NCBI GenBank assembly: GCA_913058245.1
Contig: CAJXQJ010000007.1
Location: 106,492-170,491 of the forward strand
Length of the DNA: 64,000 nucleotides
From: an uncultured Colwellia sp.
GTDB taxonomy: Bacteria > Pseudomonadota > Gammaproteobacteria > Enterobacterales > Alteromonadaceae
Direction of reading: 5' to 3'
In this document: positions 1 to 7,677 of the stretch, one piece after another
How the letters are laid out: the number at the start of each line of letters is the position of its first letter
Position numbering within the stretch: position 1 is the first letter of the stretch
Translations under genes and position numbers: made by a program
Notes under the pieces: generated by a model
Databases searched by the model: none
What the model saw: only the letters and a program-made list of their open reading frames with translations
Told to the model about the DNA's origin: nothing

Positions 1-11
1 GCTAACTCCAT

Positions 12-37
12 TAAACGGAGCAAATGTACTCCGTTTA
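12..37. terminator. Inverted repeat, probable intrinsic terminator
   Basis: Arms TAAACGGAG (12-20) and CTCCGTTTA (29-37) enclose an 8-nt loop. The same arm sequence recurs in the terminator at 7180-7206, so this probably ends a gene lying left of the window. The trailing T run is short, so function as a terminator is inferred. Confidence 0.5.
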
Positions 38-204
38 TATTAATTCATTAAAGTGAGACTCAAAATCTCAATATTTTTTAACATTAACAAAAATAGTAAT
101 ATTTTGTTCTTGTTGGCAAATACAAATATTTTATATATTTTCTCGCTCGATTAATTAAGAAGCTTTGATTTTATCCTGTATATTTTCATTTTCAGTCTCC
201 TGAA

Positions 205-238
205 AACCCGCCCTATCGAAGATAGGCTTTAGTGGGTT
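205..238. other. Nested hairpin upstream of the relaxase/Rep-like gene
   Basis: The inner stem CCTATC (212-217) / GATAGG (221-226) has a GAA loop. An outer stem AACCC (205-209) / GGGTT (234-238) surrounds it. The rest of the 335-bp gap is AT-rich with no gene seen, apart from a weak TGAGA/TCTCA repeat at 54-70 followed by a T run. The position about 100 bp before a putative HUH-type gene allows a nicking site, a single-strand origin or a 5'-UTR structure. Nothing here decides between them. Confidence 0.35.
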
Positions 239-335
239 AAAAGCTTTATCTTAAATCTCAGATCTAAAATAATTTTCTTTATTGCAAAAAAATAAATTTA
301 TGTTTTATTGTAAGTAAGCAATAAAAAAGAAGAGC

Positions 336-1436
336 ATGAAAAAAAACTTTGTAGCAGTCAGATCTGCTTACTATAAACATCAGAAAATTACTAAGCAGGT
401 TAAATATAATAATAAGATTGCTGAAAAAAAGAGTAATGGTACTACTAACACCGTTGTTAAAACAGAAATTAGGGATAGAAGCTATAAATCTGCTTTAGCA
501 GAATTTGAACATGTTCTTAGAACGGATAAAACAAACTCAGTTAATGTATTTTCTCAATACTCAAATCAAAATGTAACTGTAAGTCCTAAACATTCAGAAT
601 CCCCCCTTGATGCTTATTATAAGTGTCTAGATAGATATAAAAAAGTAACAGGTAAAAAATGTCGCTCTGATATGAACACTCTCTTTGAGCATGTTGTAGT
701 GCTCTCAGAATCACATTGCCTGAATTTAGAAAAAAAGCTTGGGAATAAGCGAGCTAAACAAGCCATTGTTAAATGTTTAAAAGATTATGCCAACACTTAT
801 GCAGAAAAATATGGTTTTACCAATTTAGGTTTTTCACTTCACTACGCTGATGAAGGACATTTTGATGAGAATAATAAATTTATACGAAATGTTCATGCTC
901 ATGTCATGTTTTTTAATTATGACTTTAAAAACAAAAAATCAAATTTAAGAAACCTATTCAAAAAAGGTATAGATCCTGCAACTGGAAAAACCCATGAGTT
1001 AAATGAAAATTTTTGTGACATGCAAAATATTGCCGCAAAAGCCTTTAAAAGTCTCAAATTTAGGCGTGGCGTATCCAAACTGATCACGATGGATAAATAC
1101 CTCCCTAAAAATAAATACCTGCTCAAACAGCTAAAAATGAAGCGTGAACAATATAAAAATCTAGTTGAAGATGTTGATGATAAAAAAGATCAATTCTTGA
1201 ATTACTTTAAAAAATGGTTAACAGCGATATTTAATAAAAGTAAAGCTGATATTTACGCCAACTTAACTGCTGAAATGGTAATGGATATCAATGATACAGA
1301 AATTAAACAATCAATATCTCAAGCGATATCAAATACAGAAAATGAATTTGAAAGAGCTAATGGTGAAAGGTTAACTGATGAAAATTCGATCACTGGCATT
1401 ATGAAAAATAATAATAAAAAAGGAGTAAGAAGATGA
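336..1436 (+). CDS. Putative HUH-type relaxase or replication protein of a plasmid-like element
   Basis: This 366-residue basic protein is not firmly recognised. A central stretch reads NVHAHVMFFNYDF (from about residue 187), a His-x-His pattern next to hydrophobic residues as in the metal-binding HUH motif of Mob/Rep nucleases. It is preceded by a segment LHYADEGHFDE, which resembles relaxase core segments. A later FRRGVSKLITMDKYLPK block is basic and includes a tyrosine that could act in nicking, though this is inference. The C-terminal 90 residues are charged and helical. It starts after an AGAAGAG ribosome site and overlaps the next gene by ATGA. The iteron-Rep unit downstream supports a plasmid mobilisation or replication role. 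Confidence 0.5.
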   Translation: MKKNFVAVRSAYYKHQKITKQVKYNNKIAEKKSNGTTNTVVKTEIRDRSYKSALAEFEHVLRTDKTNSVNVFSQYSNQNVTVSPKHSESPLDAYYKCLDRYKKVTGKKCRSDMNTLFEHVVVLSESHCLNLEKKLGNKRAKQAIVKCLKDYANTYAEKYGFTNLGFSLHYADEGHFDENNKFIRNVHAHVMFFNYDFKNKKSNLRNLFKKGIDPATGKTHELNENFCDMQNIAAKAFKSLKFRRGVSKLITMDKYLPKNKYLLKQLKMKREQYKNLVEDVDDKKDQFLNYFKKWLTAIFNKSKADIYANLTAEMVMDINDTEIKQSISQAISNTENEFERANGERLTDENSITGIMKNNNKKGVRR

Positions 1437-2044
1437 ACGACATCACGTTAGCAACATTAATTGAAGAGAAATTTAGAGGTGAAGCCCTCTCAGGTAATGA
1501 TAAACGAAAATACATAGAAAATGATTGGCTTATTGATGAAATACTTAAATTATTAAAAAAACATCCTGCACTAAAAGAGCTGATCAGTATTGATGAAATG
1601 AGTATAAGTCAAATATCAAATATCTTTGAAATATACTTTCAAAAAATAAATAGCAGAAGAAAACTCAACAAACGAGTAATAATTAATTTTGTAAAGCAAC
1701 ATTCTGAATTTAGAAAAATGGAATCACTGATTTTACTATTAGTACTGGGGATATCGTTTTTCAATATGTTTATGCGTATGTCAAATAATCAGAAGAAAAC
1801 AGGTGATGTGTTAGATATAGAAGCTAACTTTGAAGGTGTAACTTGTAATATTAATTACAACGAACCTATGCCTAAACAATCCATGGATTGTAATGCTAGT
1901 GAATTATATGAGCTAATAGAAAATATTAAAGTACCGAATGACGTTATTGAATCTAGTATTGATGATTTTGAGCATAATGAAGAAATTAAAAAATTATTCA
2001 AAAAAGATACAACAATAAAACCAGCAGATAAGAAACTAAAATAA
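1433..2044 (+). CDS. Hypothetical protein with one membrane segment
   Basis: This 203-residue protein is translationally coupled to the relaxase-like gene through an ATGA overlap, with AGGAG ahead of its start. Residues 1-90 are charged and helical. A single hydrophobic segment (SLILLLVLGISFF, near residue 100) is followed by a polar, acidic C-terminal half of about 90 residues. The layout suggests a membrane-anchored accessory to the upstream protein, for example a mobilisation partner. No family was recognised, and the function is unknown. Confidence 0.6.
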   Translation: MNDITLATLIEEKFRGEALSGNDKRKYIENDWLIDEILKLLKKHPALKELISIDEMSISQISNIFEIYFQKINSRRKLNKRVIINFVKQHSEFRKMESLILLLVLGISFFNMFMRMSNNQKKTGDVLDIEANFEGVTCNINYNEPMPKQSMDCNASELYELIENIKVPNDVIESSIDDFEHNEEIKKLFKKDTTIKPADKKLK

Positions 2045-2218
2045 TTACACTAAACATTTATTATAAATAGTTAATACAACCAATATTTATTGATGCAAAG
2101 CATTATTACAGAAAAGCATGTTTAATGTTTAATTGGTTTATTATTGTTAATAATATAGATAAAGTTACTGATAGAGGACACCTAACCCCTTACTTAATAA
2201 TACCTACAGGCTAGGTGT

Positions 2219-2319
2219 GTGTAGTTAAAAACTCATTGAGTGTAGTTGAAAACATTATTTTGTGTATCATAAAACATAACTACGTGTAGTTGAAAACCTT
2301 AATTCGTGTGGTGTGAAAC
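2219..2319 (+). repeat. Five iterons, candidate replication origin
   Basis: Five copies of a GTGTAGTTGAAAAC-like 14-mer start at 2219, 2240, 2262, 2284 and 2306. Copies 2 and 4 are identical, copy 1 differs by one base, and copies 3 and 5 are more diverged (GTGTATCATAAAAC, GTGTGGTGTGAAAC). The spacing of 21-22 bp is two helical turns, as expected for initiator binding to one face of the DNA. They lie in the 371-bp gap just before the replication-initiator gene, the classic layout of an iteron plasmid origin. The left half of the gap (2045-2160) is very AT-rich and could serve as the melting region. Confidence 0.85.
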
Positions 2320-2415
2320 ATCATCAAGATTGGCTTCAGTTTTTATATTTTTCCAGATAGCTATTGACCTTTAAGTTATTAGATGTATTTTTAGTAAATA
2401 TTAAAGGGAATATTC

Positions 2416-3327
2416 ATGGTAACAACAGAAAGTAAAAAACTATACGTTAATAAATTAACTGACTCAATTCAATTAACAAGCCTGCTATTTGCTCCTATTT
2501 TTTCAGCTAGACCTCCAAAATATGATGAAGAAAAGGAAGTCGAGATCAACCTTAGACGTACTAAAAATGAAACTATTTATTACAAGGGGCGTTTACTGGA
2601 TACTATAAAAGATTTTCCTCTTTTTTCTTTATTGGTGAGTAAACTTCAAAAAACAAATCAAAATCTTCCTGACAATGCTCCTAAAGTAATGGAATTTGAA
2701 ATGACCGAAATTGAGATCTTTAAAACGTTGGGAGTTCAAATCAGAAAATCCAATATAGATCTTTTTGAAAAAAGACTTGATAAGTTTAAGGCTAGTGATA
2801 TTTGCATAAAAATATTTAGTGATGATCAAGTGTGTATTAGAAAAATAAAAACAAGCTTAGTTTTAAAGTACGATTGGAAAAAAGAAAGTAAAATCATCCA
2901 TTTTACAATGGATTACGATTTTCTGCCTAAAGGTGAAAACTCAACGGACATTGACAGAGAATTCATTGATCTAAGAGCGTATGGATTAATTAGTACGGGA
3001 TATGCTAAATCTCTATTCTTATATCTTGAAACTAAAAAATTTGGCAATCAAGAGTATGTTATGCATGTCAAAGAAAGTTTAATTAATCGTATGTCAATGA
3101 ATCTAAAAACGAATAGAGAAAGAAATCGAGCATTAAAAGCATCACTAAAAGAATTAGAAAGAGTTGGTTATATAAAAAAACATTACCCTGACAAATCAAA
3201 ACAGACTCATGAACCACTTATTATGATAGCGAGAAACCCAAATTTTATGGCTGAGGTTAGAGCTGACTTTAAAAAAATCGAGGAAAAGGAAGCAAAGGAA
3301 AAAGAACTTGAACATTTCTTCAAATAA
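2416..3327 (+). CDS. Plasmid-type replication initiator (Rep, winged-helix)
   Basis: This 303-residue protein has the features of theta-replication initiators of the RepB/Rep_3 kind. Two winged-helix-like halves are suggested by the patterns MEFEMTEIEIFKTLGV (about residue 95) and YAKSLFLYLETKKFGN (about residue 196). A basic C-terminal segment (RERNRALKASLKELERVGYI) looks like the wing and recognition helix, and the tail is a charged helix. An AAGGGA ribosome site sits 6-8 nt before the ATG. The five iterons immediately upstream support the assignment. It would bind them to start replication of the element and probably repress its own promoter. The family assignment rests on pattern and context. 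Confidence 0.75.
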   Translation: MVTTESKKLYVNKLTDSIQLTSLLFAPIFSARPPKYDEEKEVEINLRRTKNETIYYKGRLLDTIKDFPLFSLLVSKLQKTNQNLPDNAPKVMEFEMTEIEIFKTLGVQIRKSNIDLFEKRLDKFKASDICIKIFSDDQVCIRKIKTSLVLKYDWKKESKIIHFTMDYDFLPKGENSTDIDREFIDLRAYGLISTGYAKSLFLYLETKKFGNQEYVMHVKESLINRMSMNLKTNRERNRALKASLKELERVGYIKKHYPDKSKQTHEPLIMIARNPNFMAEVRADFKKIEEKEAKEKELEHFFK

Positions 3328-3447
3328 AATGAATTATCACTATTGACAATAAATTTTCATATGTAATTTTTATAGTAAGGTTATGATTTCATAAATTTAT
3401 TTTAATTACTGATACACCATGGCTGAAATTAATCAGTTGTGGTGTTT

Positions 3448-5184
3448 ATGAAGAAAGAAAATGTAACAAGTATTTTAATTGAAGATATTAAAGCTAAATA
3501 TATAGTAAACAATGCCAGTGTAAAATCAGTAAAACAATTAAATTTTTATCTATCAAGGGCTAAAACTACTCAAGATAAGAAAACGATTAAAGATTTTAAT
3601 TCATTTTTATCAAATAATTCATTACTCGATTTTTATCAACAAATTATCAAGTCTAAAAATTCCTCCACTTTCACTACTAAACAATTAACCGACATAAAAA
3701 ATAAAATATCAACAATCTCTTCACCACAGCAACCTCAAAGTAAAAATGACGTTATTTTAGATCAAGTGATTAGTATTTATAGAAAATATATAGAAAGGTT
3801 TGAAAATGGTGAAAAAGTTATCTTCAAAAAGTCATGGTTCAATGATTTAGTACTTGGCATACCAAAGAATGCTAATACTGGTAAAGAATATCAAAACGGA
3901 AATTCGTACTTACTTGGTATGCTTCAAGAAGATAAAGGCTTAGATTTACCATTCTTTTTGAACAATGGAGATATCAAAGAACTTGGAATTATTGAAAATG
4001 ATAAGCCAAAGTTTCCAATAGCTATTTGTGCCAAATTAATTGAATTATATCTAAACGATAACTTGCCAAATTTAGACAAAAAAAAGTGGATCTCAGCAAA
4101 AAAATATAATTTACTTACAGAAGCTCAACAAGATAAATATCAAGCTAAGAAAATAGTTAAGCATTTCCCTCTCTACCATCATTCCCAGTTTGAAGACTCT
4201 TTAAAAAGTAATACAGTATACCAAAAATGGATCAGTGGATTTTCAGAAACAACATTATTAGAAAAATTGAAATTATGTAATTCTGATGATGAAAGAAGAG
4301 CACTTTTTGATCCGAAAATAAATGCAGCAAGAAATTATATTGAAGCAGCAAGAAGTCAGATGGATGTAGATTTAATACATCATAATTCTAGTTGTCATTA
4401 TTCCCCAGCTCATGACGAAATATCATTAGTCAGTGAAGATAATTTTGTTGGTGATGCCCCTGAACTTTCATATTTAGGTGTATTGGCACATGAGTTATCT
4501 CATGCAACAGGGCATGAATTTAGATTAAAAAGAAAGTTAACAGGTAAATTTGGCTCTCAAAACTATGGCTTTGAAGAGCTTGTAGCGGAATCTTCAAGTC
4601 TTCAACTTTTAAAACAGTTTAACTTACCTTCGGTATTAGATGAGCAAAGTGCTAGTTACATTTATGGTTGGCTTCAGACCCAAAAAAATAAAAATGGTAA
4701 AGACTTTTTAAAAATAGCATGCCAGCAAGGTAGTCAGGCTAAAAGCTTTATAAATGATGCATATAATGATTTTGTAGTGGAAGCTAAGCTAAGTTTTGAT
4801 ATAAAAACTGTAGTACGAACAGCGAACAATTTGATTGAAATGTCTAACGAATCTCTTTATCAATGTCATCTGTTAATACAGCAAGTAAATCAGTTACATC
4901 AAACCCATTTATTATCAACTCCGCAAGAAGAGTTAGCTTCACAAAAGTGTGTAAATAAATTCGATGAATATCTTAAATTGAAAATTGGCTATGGTATTCA
5001 AGATATTCAGTTAGTGAAAAATAAAATTGAGCAATCCGTCTTTCCTGAGTTTTTAAATGAGCAATACTTTGATCATAATAAAACCCACTCAAGCCCACTA
5101 AAAATCAACCATTTAGATGTGAATGAGCAAAATAGTCCTGTAGATCTACTATCAAGTAAATCTAAGAGCAGGAAGTATGTTTAA
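3448..5184 (+). CDS. ArdC-like antirestriction protein with zincin metallopeptidase domain
   Basis: This 578-residue protein has an N-terminal ssDNA-binding-like region. The segment GIPKNANTGKEYQNGNSYLL (about residues 144-163) follows the ArdC pattern of a glycine-asparagine loop and aromatic residue. The central/C-terminal zincin domain carries HELSH (about residues 349-353) in the context AHELSHATGHEFR, then YGFEELVAES, which supplies the third metal ligand glutamate. ArdC proteins of mobile plasmids protect incoming DNA from host restriction. The N- and C-terminal parts are longer than in a typical ArdC of about 300 residues. A GTG at 3439 is an alternative start; the ATG at 3448 is preferred. 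The position between rep and small plasmid-type genes fits. Confidence 0.75.
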   Translation: MKKENVTSILIEDIKAKYIVNNASVKSVKQLNFYLSRAKTTQDKKTIKDFNSFLSNNSLLDFYQQIIKSKNSSTFTTKQLTDIKNKISTISSPQQPQSKNDVILDQVISIYRKYIERFENGEKVIFKKSWFNDLVLGIPKNANTGKEYQNGNSYLLGMLQEDKGLDLPFFLNNGDIKELGIIENDKPKFPIAICAKLIELYLNDNLPNLDKKKWISAKKYNLLTEAQQDKYQAKKIVKHFPLYHHSQFEDSLKSNTVYQKWISGFSETTLLEKLKLCNSDDERRALFDPKINAARNYIEAARSQMDVDLIHHNSSCHYSPAHDEISLVSEDNFVGDAPELSYLGVLAHELSHATGHEFRLKRKLTGKFGSQNYGFEELVAESSSLQLLKQFNLPSVLDEQSASYIYGWLQTQKNKNGKDFLKIACQQGSQAKSFINDAYNDFVVEAKLSFDIKTVVRTANNLIEMSNESLYQCHLLIQQVNQLHQTHLLSTPQEELASQKCVNKFDEYLKLKIGYGIQDIQLVKNKIEQSVFPEFLNEQYFDHNKTHSSPLKINHLDVNEQNSPVDLLSSKSKSRKYV

Positions 5185-5363
5185 CCATTTGAACCATAGA
5201 AGTTAATACAATTTCAAAGGTTGTCCAAGTTGACAAATTTACGAATAAGTTATACTAAGTTGATGAAAACGTTAAAGAAATTAAAATAAAGATCTTTACA
5301 GAGGGATTTTTTTTTGTTACTATTAGGCCAACTTGAGATAGACACTTGTCTGCAATTGATATG

Positions 5364-5514
5364 TAAAGCGTAAGCTTTGTATTGATTATTACAAAGAATG
5401 GAAATTGAAATGTTAAATAAAATCTCAGTGAGATTTACCCTTAATGGGAGGTGTTGCAAAAAATAATTTTTGTGCCGTATAGCCTCCCATTGCTCAAAAA
5501 AAGTGGAGACTACT
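5364..5514 (+). promoter_or_regulatory. Duplicated structured leader, copy 1
   Basis: Positions 5364-5487 align without gaps to 6616-6739, with about 15 differences in 124 positions. The last 31 nt, which hold the loop and 3' arm, are identical. GGGAGG (5446-5451) pairs with CCTCCC (5483-5488). An inner stem CAAAAA (5457-5462) / TTTTTG (5467-5472) has an ATAA loop, and the conserved TGCCGTATAG (5473-5482) stays unpaired on one side. The next gene's ribosome site GTGGAG (5503-5508) lies just downstream. It could pair with CCTCC instead, giving two exclusive folds. Confidence 0.7.
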
Positions 5515-6111
5515 ATGAATTTACAAACTATTAATACCCCCCCTTTATTATCAGATATTGAAGTTGAAATAATACAAATGTCTGAAATGCTTCGCCAAGG
5601 CTGGTTTGCCGTTGGCACAAAACTGCTACTTGTTGAAAAACACGAATTGTATAAACAAAGCAAGCAAAAAAGTTTTACATCATGGCTTAATACATTAAGT
5701 CAAACGCTTGATTTAAAACCATCAACGCTTTGGAAGTATCTAAAAATCGTCAGAATGATTGATGATATTAATCTTCCGACTGAGAACGTGAATTTAAAAA
5801 ATGTCACTGGCTTAGAGCAAATAGCACGAATTTATGATGTTAACCAAAATGCTAATGAAGCTATAGCTTTAACAAAGCTACTAGAAGAAAAAATTATTAA
5901 TGTTGCCCTCATTACGAAATTAGCCAAAGTTAGTTCTACCACATCTGTTCTTGAAGAACGTCCAGAGAAAGATATTTCTGAACCCTTAGAGAATAAAAAA
6001 GGCTTTTGGACAAACTCAAGTAAAAGTTTTCTAGCTGTAGTTACACCTAAGACAACAATAAGCTTGTCATTTATTTTGTTAGTCGTTTTTTACATCAAAG
6101 ATATGTATTAA
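5515..6111 (+). CDS. Hypothetical protein with HTH-like N-terminal part and C-terminal membrane anchor
   Basis: This 198-residue protein starts at ATG 5515, 6 nt after GTGGAG. The N-terminal 40-100 region (SFTSWLNTLSQTLDLKPSTL, then WKYLKIVRMIDD) resembles a helix-turn-helix of the kind seen in ParB/KorB-like plasmid regulators. This is a weak pattern match. The last 20 residues (TISLSFILLVVFYIKDMY) form a single tail anchor, which would place a putative DNA-binding protein at the membrane. It follows the first copy of the duplicated leader. No family is firmly recognised. A role in plasmid partition or copy control is possible but only inferred. Confidence 0.55.
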   Translation: MNLQTINTPPLLSDIEVEIIQMSEMLRQGWFAVGTKLLLVEKHELYKQSKQKSFTSWLNTLSQTLDLKPSTLWKYLKIVRMIDDINLPTENVNLKNVTGLEQIARIYDVNQNANEAIALTKLLEEKIINVALITKLAKVSSTTSVLEERPEKDISEPLENKKGFWTNSSKSFLAVVTPKTTISLSFILLVVFYIKDMY

Positions 6112-6170
6112 AAAATAATAATCTAACTGTTAAAAAATCAATAATTAAAACAAGAATGAAGGTGAATAAA

Positions 6171-6476
6171 ATGAATATTAAAGGTTATAACTCTACAAAA
6201 ATTAACGGTAGTACATTTGTATATAAAGGTGAAGGTATTATTCTTCTGGGTAAAATTGAGGATATTTTAACTAATGCGATGATATTTCCTAAGAAAAAGC
6301 ATTTAGTTATTTTAGACCTGTTGAAAACAACTGAAAGACACGTATTACATGAAGGGTATGCGCTTTATTATGATCATTTAAACAGTCCTAACCCTAGCAT
6401 TACGGATCGGGAGAGAACTGCTACTGAAAAAGCTATGCATCTTATATTATTAGCTTTAGATGGCTCTTATGTGTAG
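6171..6476 (+). CDS. Small hypothetical protein
   Basis: This 101-residue protein is not recognised. The start at 6171 is preferred over ATG 6156 because AAGGTG (6159-6164) lies 6 nt before it. The sequence is a mixed alpha/beta pattern without membrane segments. It contains a segment KHLVILDLLKTTERHVLHEG that could be a strand-helix unit, and a conserved-looking C-terminal helix. It lies between the two leader copies in the plasmid-like module. No function can be assigned. Confidence 0.55.
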   Translation: MNIKGYNSTKINGSTFVYKGEGIILLGKIEDILTNAMIFPKKKHLVILDLLKTTERHVLHEGYALYYDHLNSPNPSITDRERTATEKAMHLILLALDGSYV

Positions 6477-6615
6477 AAAAAATCAAATATCAAAAAAAAG
6501 ACTGGAGGTGAAATTGATAAAAATTAGATTGTATTGAAACAAATTACAATCGTCATATAGATCGGATGTGATGGGCTTGAAATTTATAAAATAGCCTTGA
6601 AAAATTATTTAAATT

Positions 6616-6764
6616 TAAAGCATAAGCTTTGTATTGATTATTCCAACTAATGGAAATTGAAATGTTAAACAAAATCTTAGTGAAATTAATCACGAGTAGG
6701 AGGTGTTACAAAAAATAATTTTTGTGCCGTATAGCCTCCTTTTATCTAAAATCTGGAGCGTAAA
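6616..6764 (+). promoter_or_regulatory. Duplicated structured leader, copy 2
   Basis: This is the second copy of the leader at 5364. AGGAGG (6698-6703) pairs with CCTCCT (6735-6740) around the same CAAAAA/TTTTTG inner stem and the same unpaired TGCCGTATAG. Where the outer arm changes (GGGAGG to AGGAGG), its partner changes too (CCTCCC to CCTCCT), a compensatory change that supports base pairing. The downstream ribosome site is TGGAG (6754-6758). The 290-bp gap from 6477 also holds an orphan Shine-Dalgarno-like GGAGGTG near 6504 with only a 7-codon frame behind it. Confidence 0.7.
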
Positions 6765-7160
6765 ATGAATATAAACGAAGTAAAATTACTAAAAAAAATG
6801 ATTGAATGGCACATCAATGAAAGTAAAAGTCATTTAAATAAAATTAAAACTTTTAAAGTTAATAAAAAATACAATGAATTTTTTCAATTCATTCACACCG
6901 AACTAAACCCACTTCATGCCACACCTTGGCTGGTAATAAGACAAAAACTTTACATAAATAAATCTGTAAGAAAAGTAAAAGAAATATTTATGTCAGGTCG
7001 AGTTACTTTTCCTGAGCATTACATTCTAGGCTCTAAAGTTATGGAATTAAAACAACAGGTTTCTGATTTAGCTAGAGATTTAGAAGAGCAGATATTAACC
7101 GAACAAATGAGCCAGTCGTTTAACGTTAAACCTGATGTTATATATAGAGAGCGTGACTGA
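6765..7160 (+). CDS. Hypothetical helical protein behind leader copy 2
   Basis: This 131-residue, lysine-rich, mostly helical protein lacks a signal peptide or membrane segment. Its start is set by TGGAG 6 nt upstream. The C-terminal third (MELKQQVSDLARDLEEQILT) is a likely short coiled coil. The protein shares no obvious similarity with the product behind leader copy 1, so the leader was copied without its gene or the genes have been exchanged. An intrinsic terminator follows directly. No family is recognised. Confidence 0.55.
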   Translation: MNINEVKLLKKMIEWHINESKSHLNKIKTFKVNKKYNEFFQFIHTELNPLHATPWLVIRQKLYINKSVRKVKEIFMSGRVTFPEHYILGSKVMELKQQVSDLARDLEEQILTEQMSQSFNVKPDVIYRERD

Positions 7161-7179
7161 AGCCGTTTTTTAGTCAGAT

Positions 7180-7206
7180 AAAACGGAGTTAATCACTCCG
7201 TTTTTT
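7180..7206 (+). terminator. Intrinsic terminator
   Basis: Arms AAAACGGAG (7180-7188) and CTCCGTTTT (7196-7204) are followed by T residues, 20 nt after the stop of the preceding gene. The arms match those of the repeat at 12-37. Confidence 0.8.
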
Positions 7207-7315
7207 ACCTATATTCTTTTATTTTTAATAAAAGCTATTTATTAAAAACCAATAGTTGTTTTTGTAACGATATTTGATATCGTATCAATATTAATTATTA
7301 AATAATGGGTTTATT

Positions 7316-7603
7316 GTGATTTCAGGAATGAATGGCGGTAATTGTATCTTAAGCTCTATGGCTAAAATTAGAGTTGAAAGCAAAGTGATTGATAAAGCTC
7401 AAGTTGTTGGAAGTAAGGGCGAGTATCAGGTTGTTTTTTATGGTTCTGCTGCTGAATGGGATGGTAAGCCCATTGTACTGAGTAGCTCAAGGCAGCCATA
7501 CGAAGCACGAATTTTCAAAAGTTTAGATGGTGCTATAGCTGAATTAACTAGAATCGGCTTAACTGAAGCATCGGTAAAAATTGTCGAAAGAAATGAAAAC
7601 TAA
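7316..7603 (+). CDS. Small hypothetical protein
   Basis: This protein is up to 95 residues, with a GTG start at 7316; ATG at 7328 or 7358 are alternatives, and no start has a convincing ribosome site. The region from residue 15 has a beta-rich pattern (KIRVESKVIDKAQVVGSKGE) ending in a short helix (SLDGAIAELTRIGLTEASV). It is read in the same direction as the Type III restriction genes 75 bp downstream. It may be a leftover plasmid gene or a small regulator. No family is recognised. Confidence 0.5.
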   Translation: MISGMNGGNCILSSMAKIRVESKVIDKAQVVGSKGEYQVVFYGSAAEWDGKPIVLSSSRQPYEARIFKSLDGAIAELTRIGLTEASVKIVERNEN

Positions 7604-7677
7604 TCAGTAATTAAGTCAATTTCTCCATTTACCTGTAACTGATTATTAATATAAAAATAAATTTAGGTCTTAACATC

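Noticed and set aside
2045..2415. CRISPR-like array
   Set aside because: The repeats are 14 bp with 7-8 bp between them and some copies are diverged, so they are iterons, not spacers and repeats.
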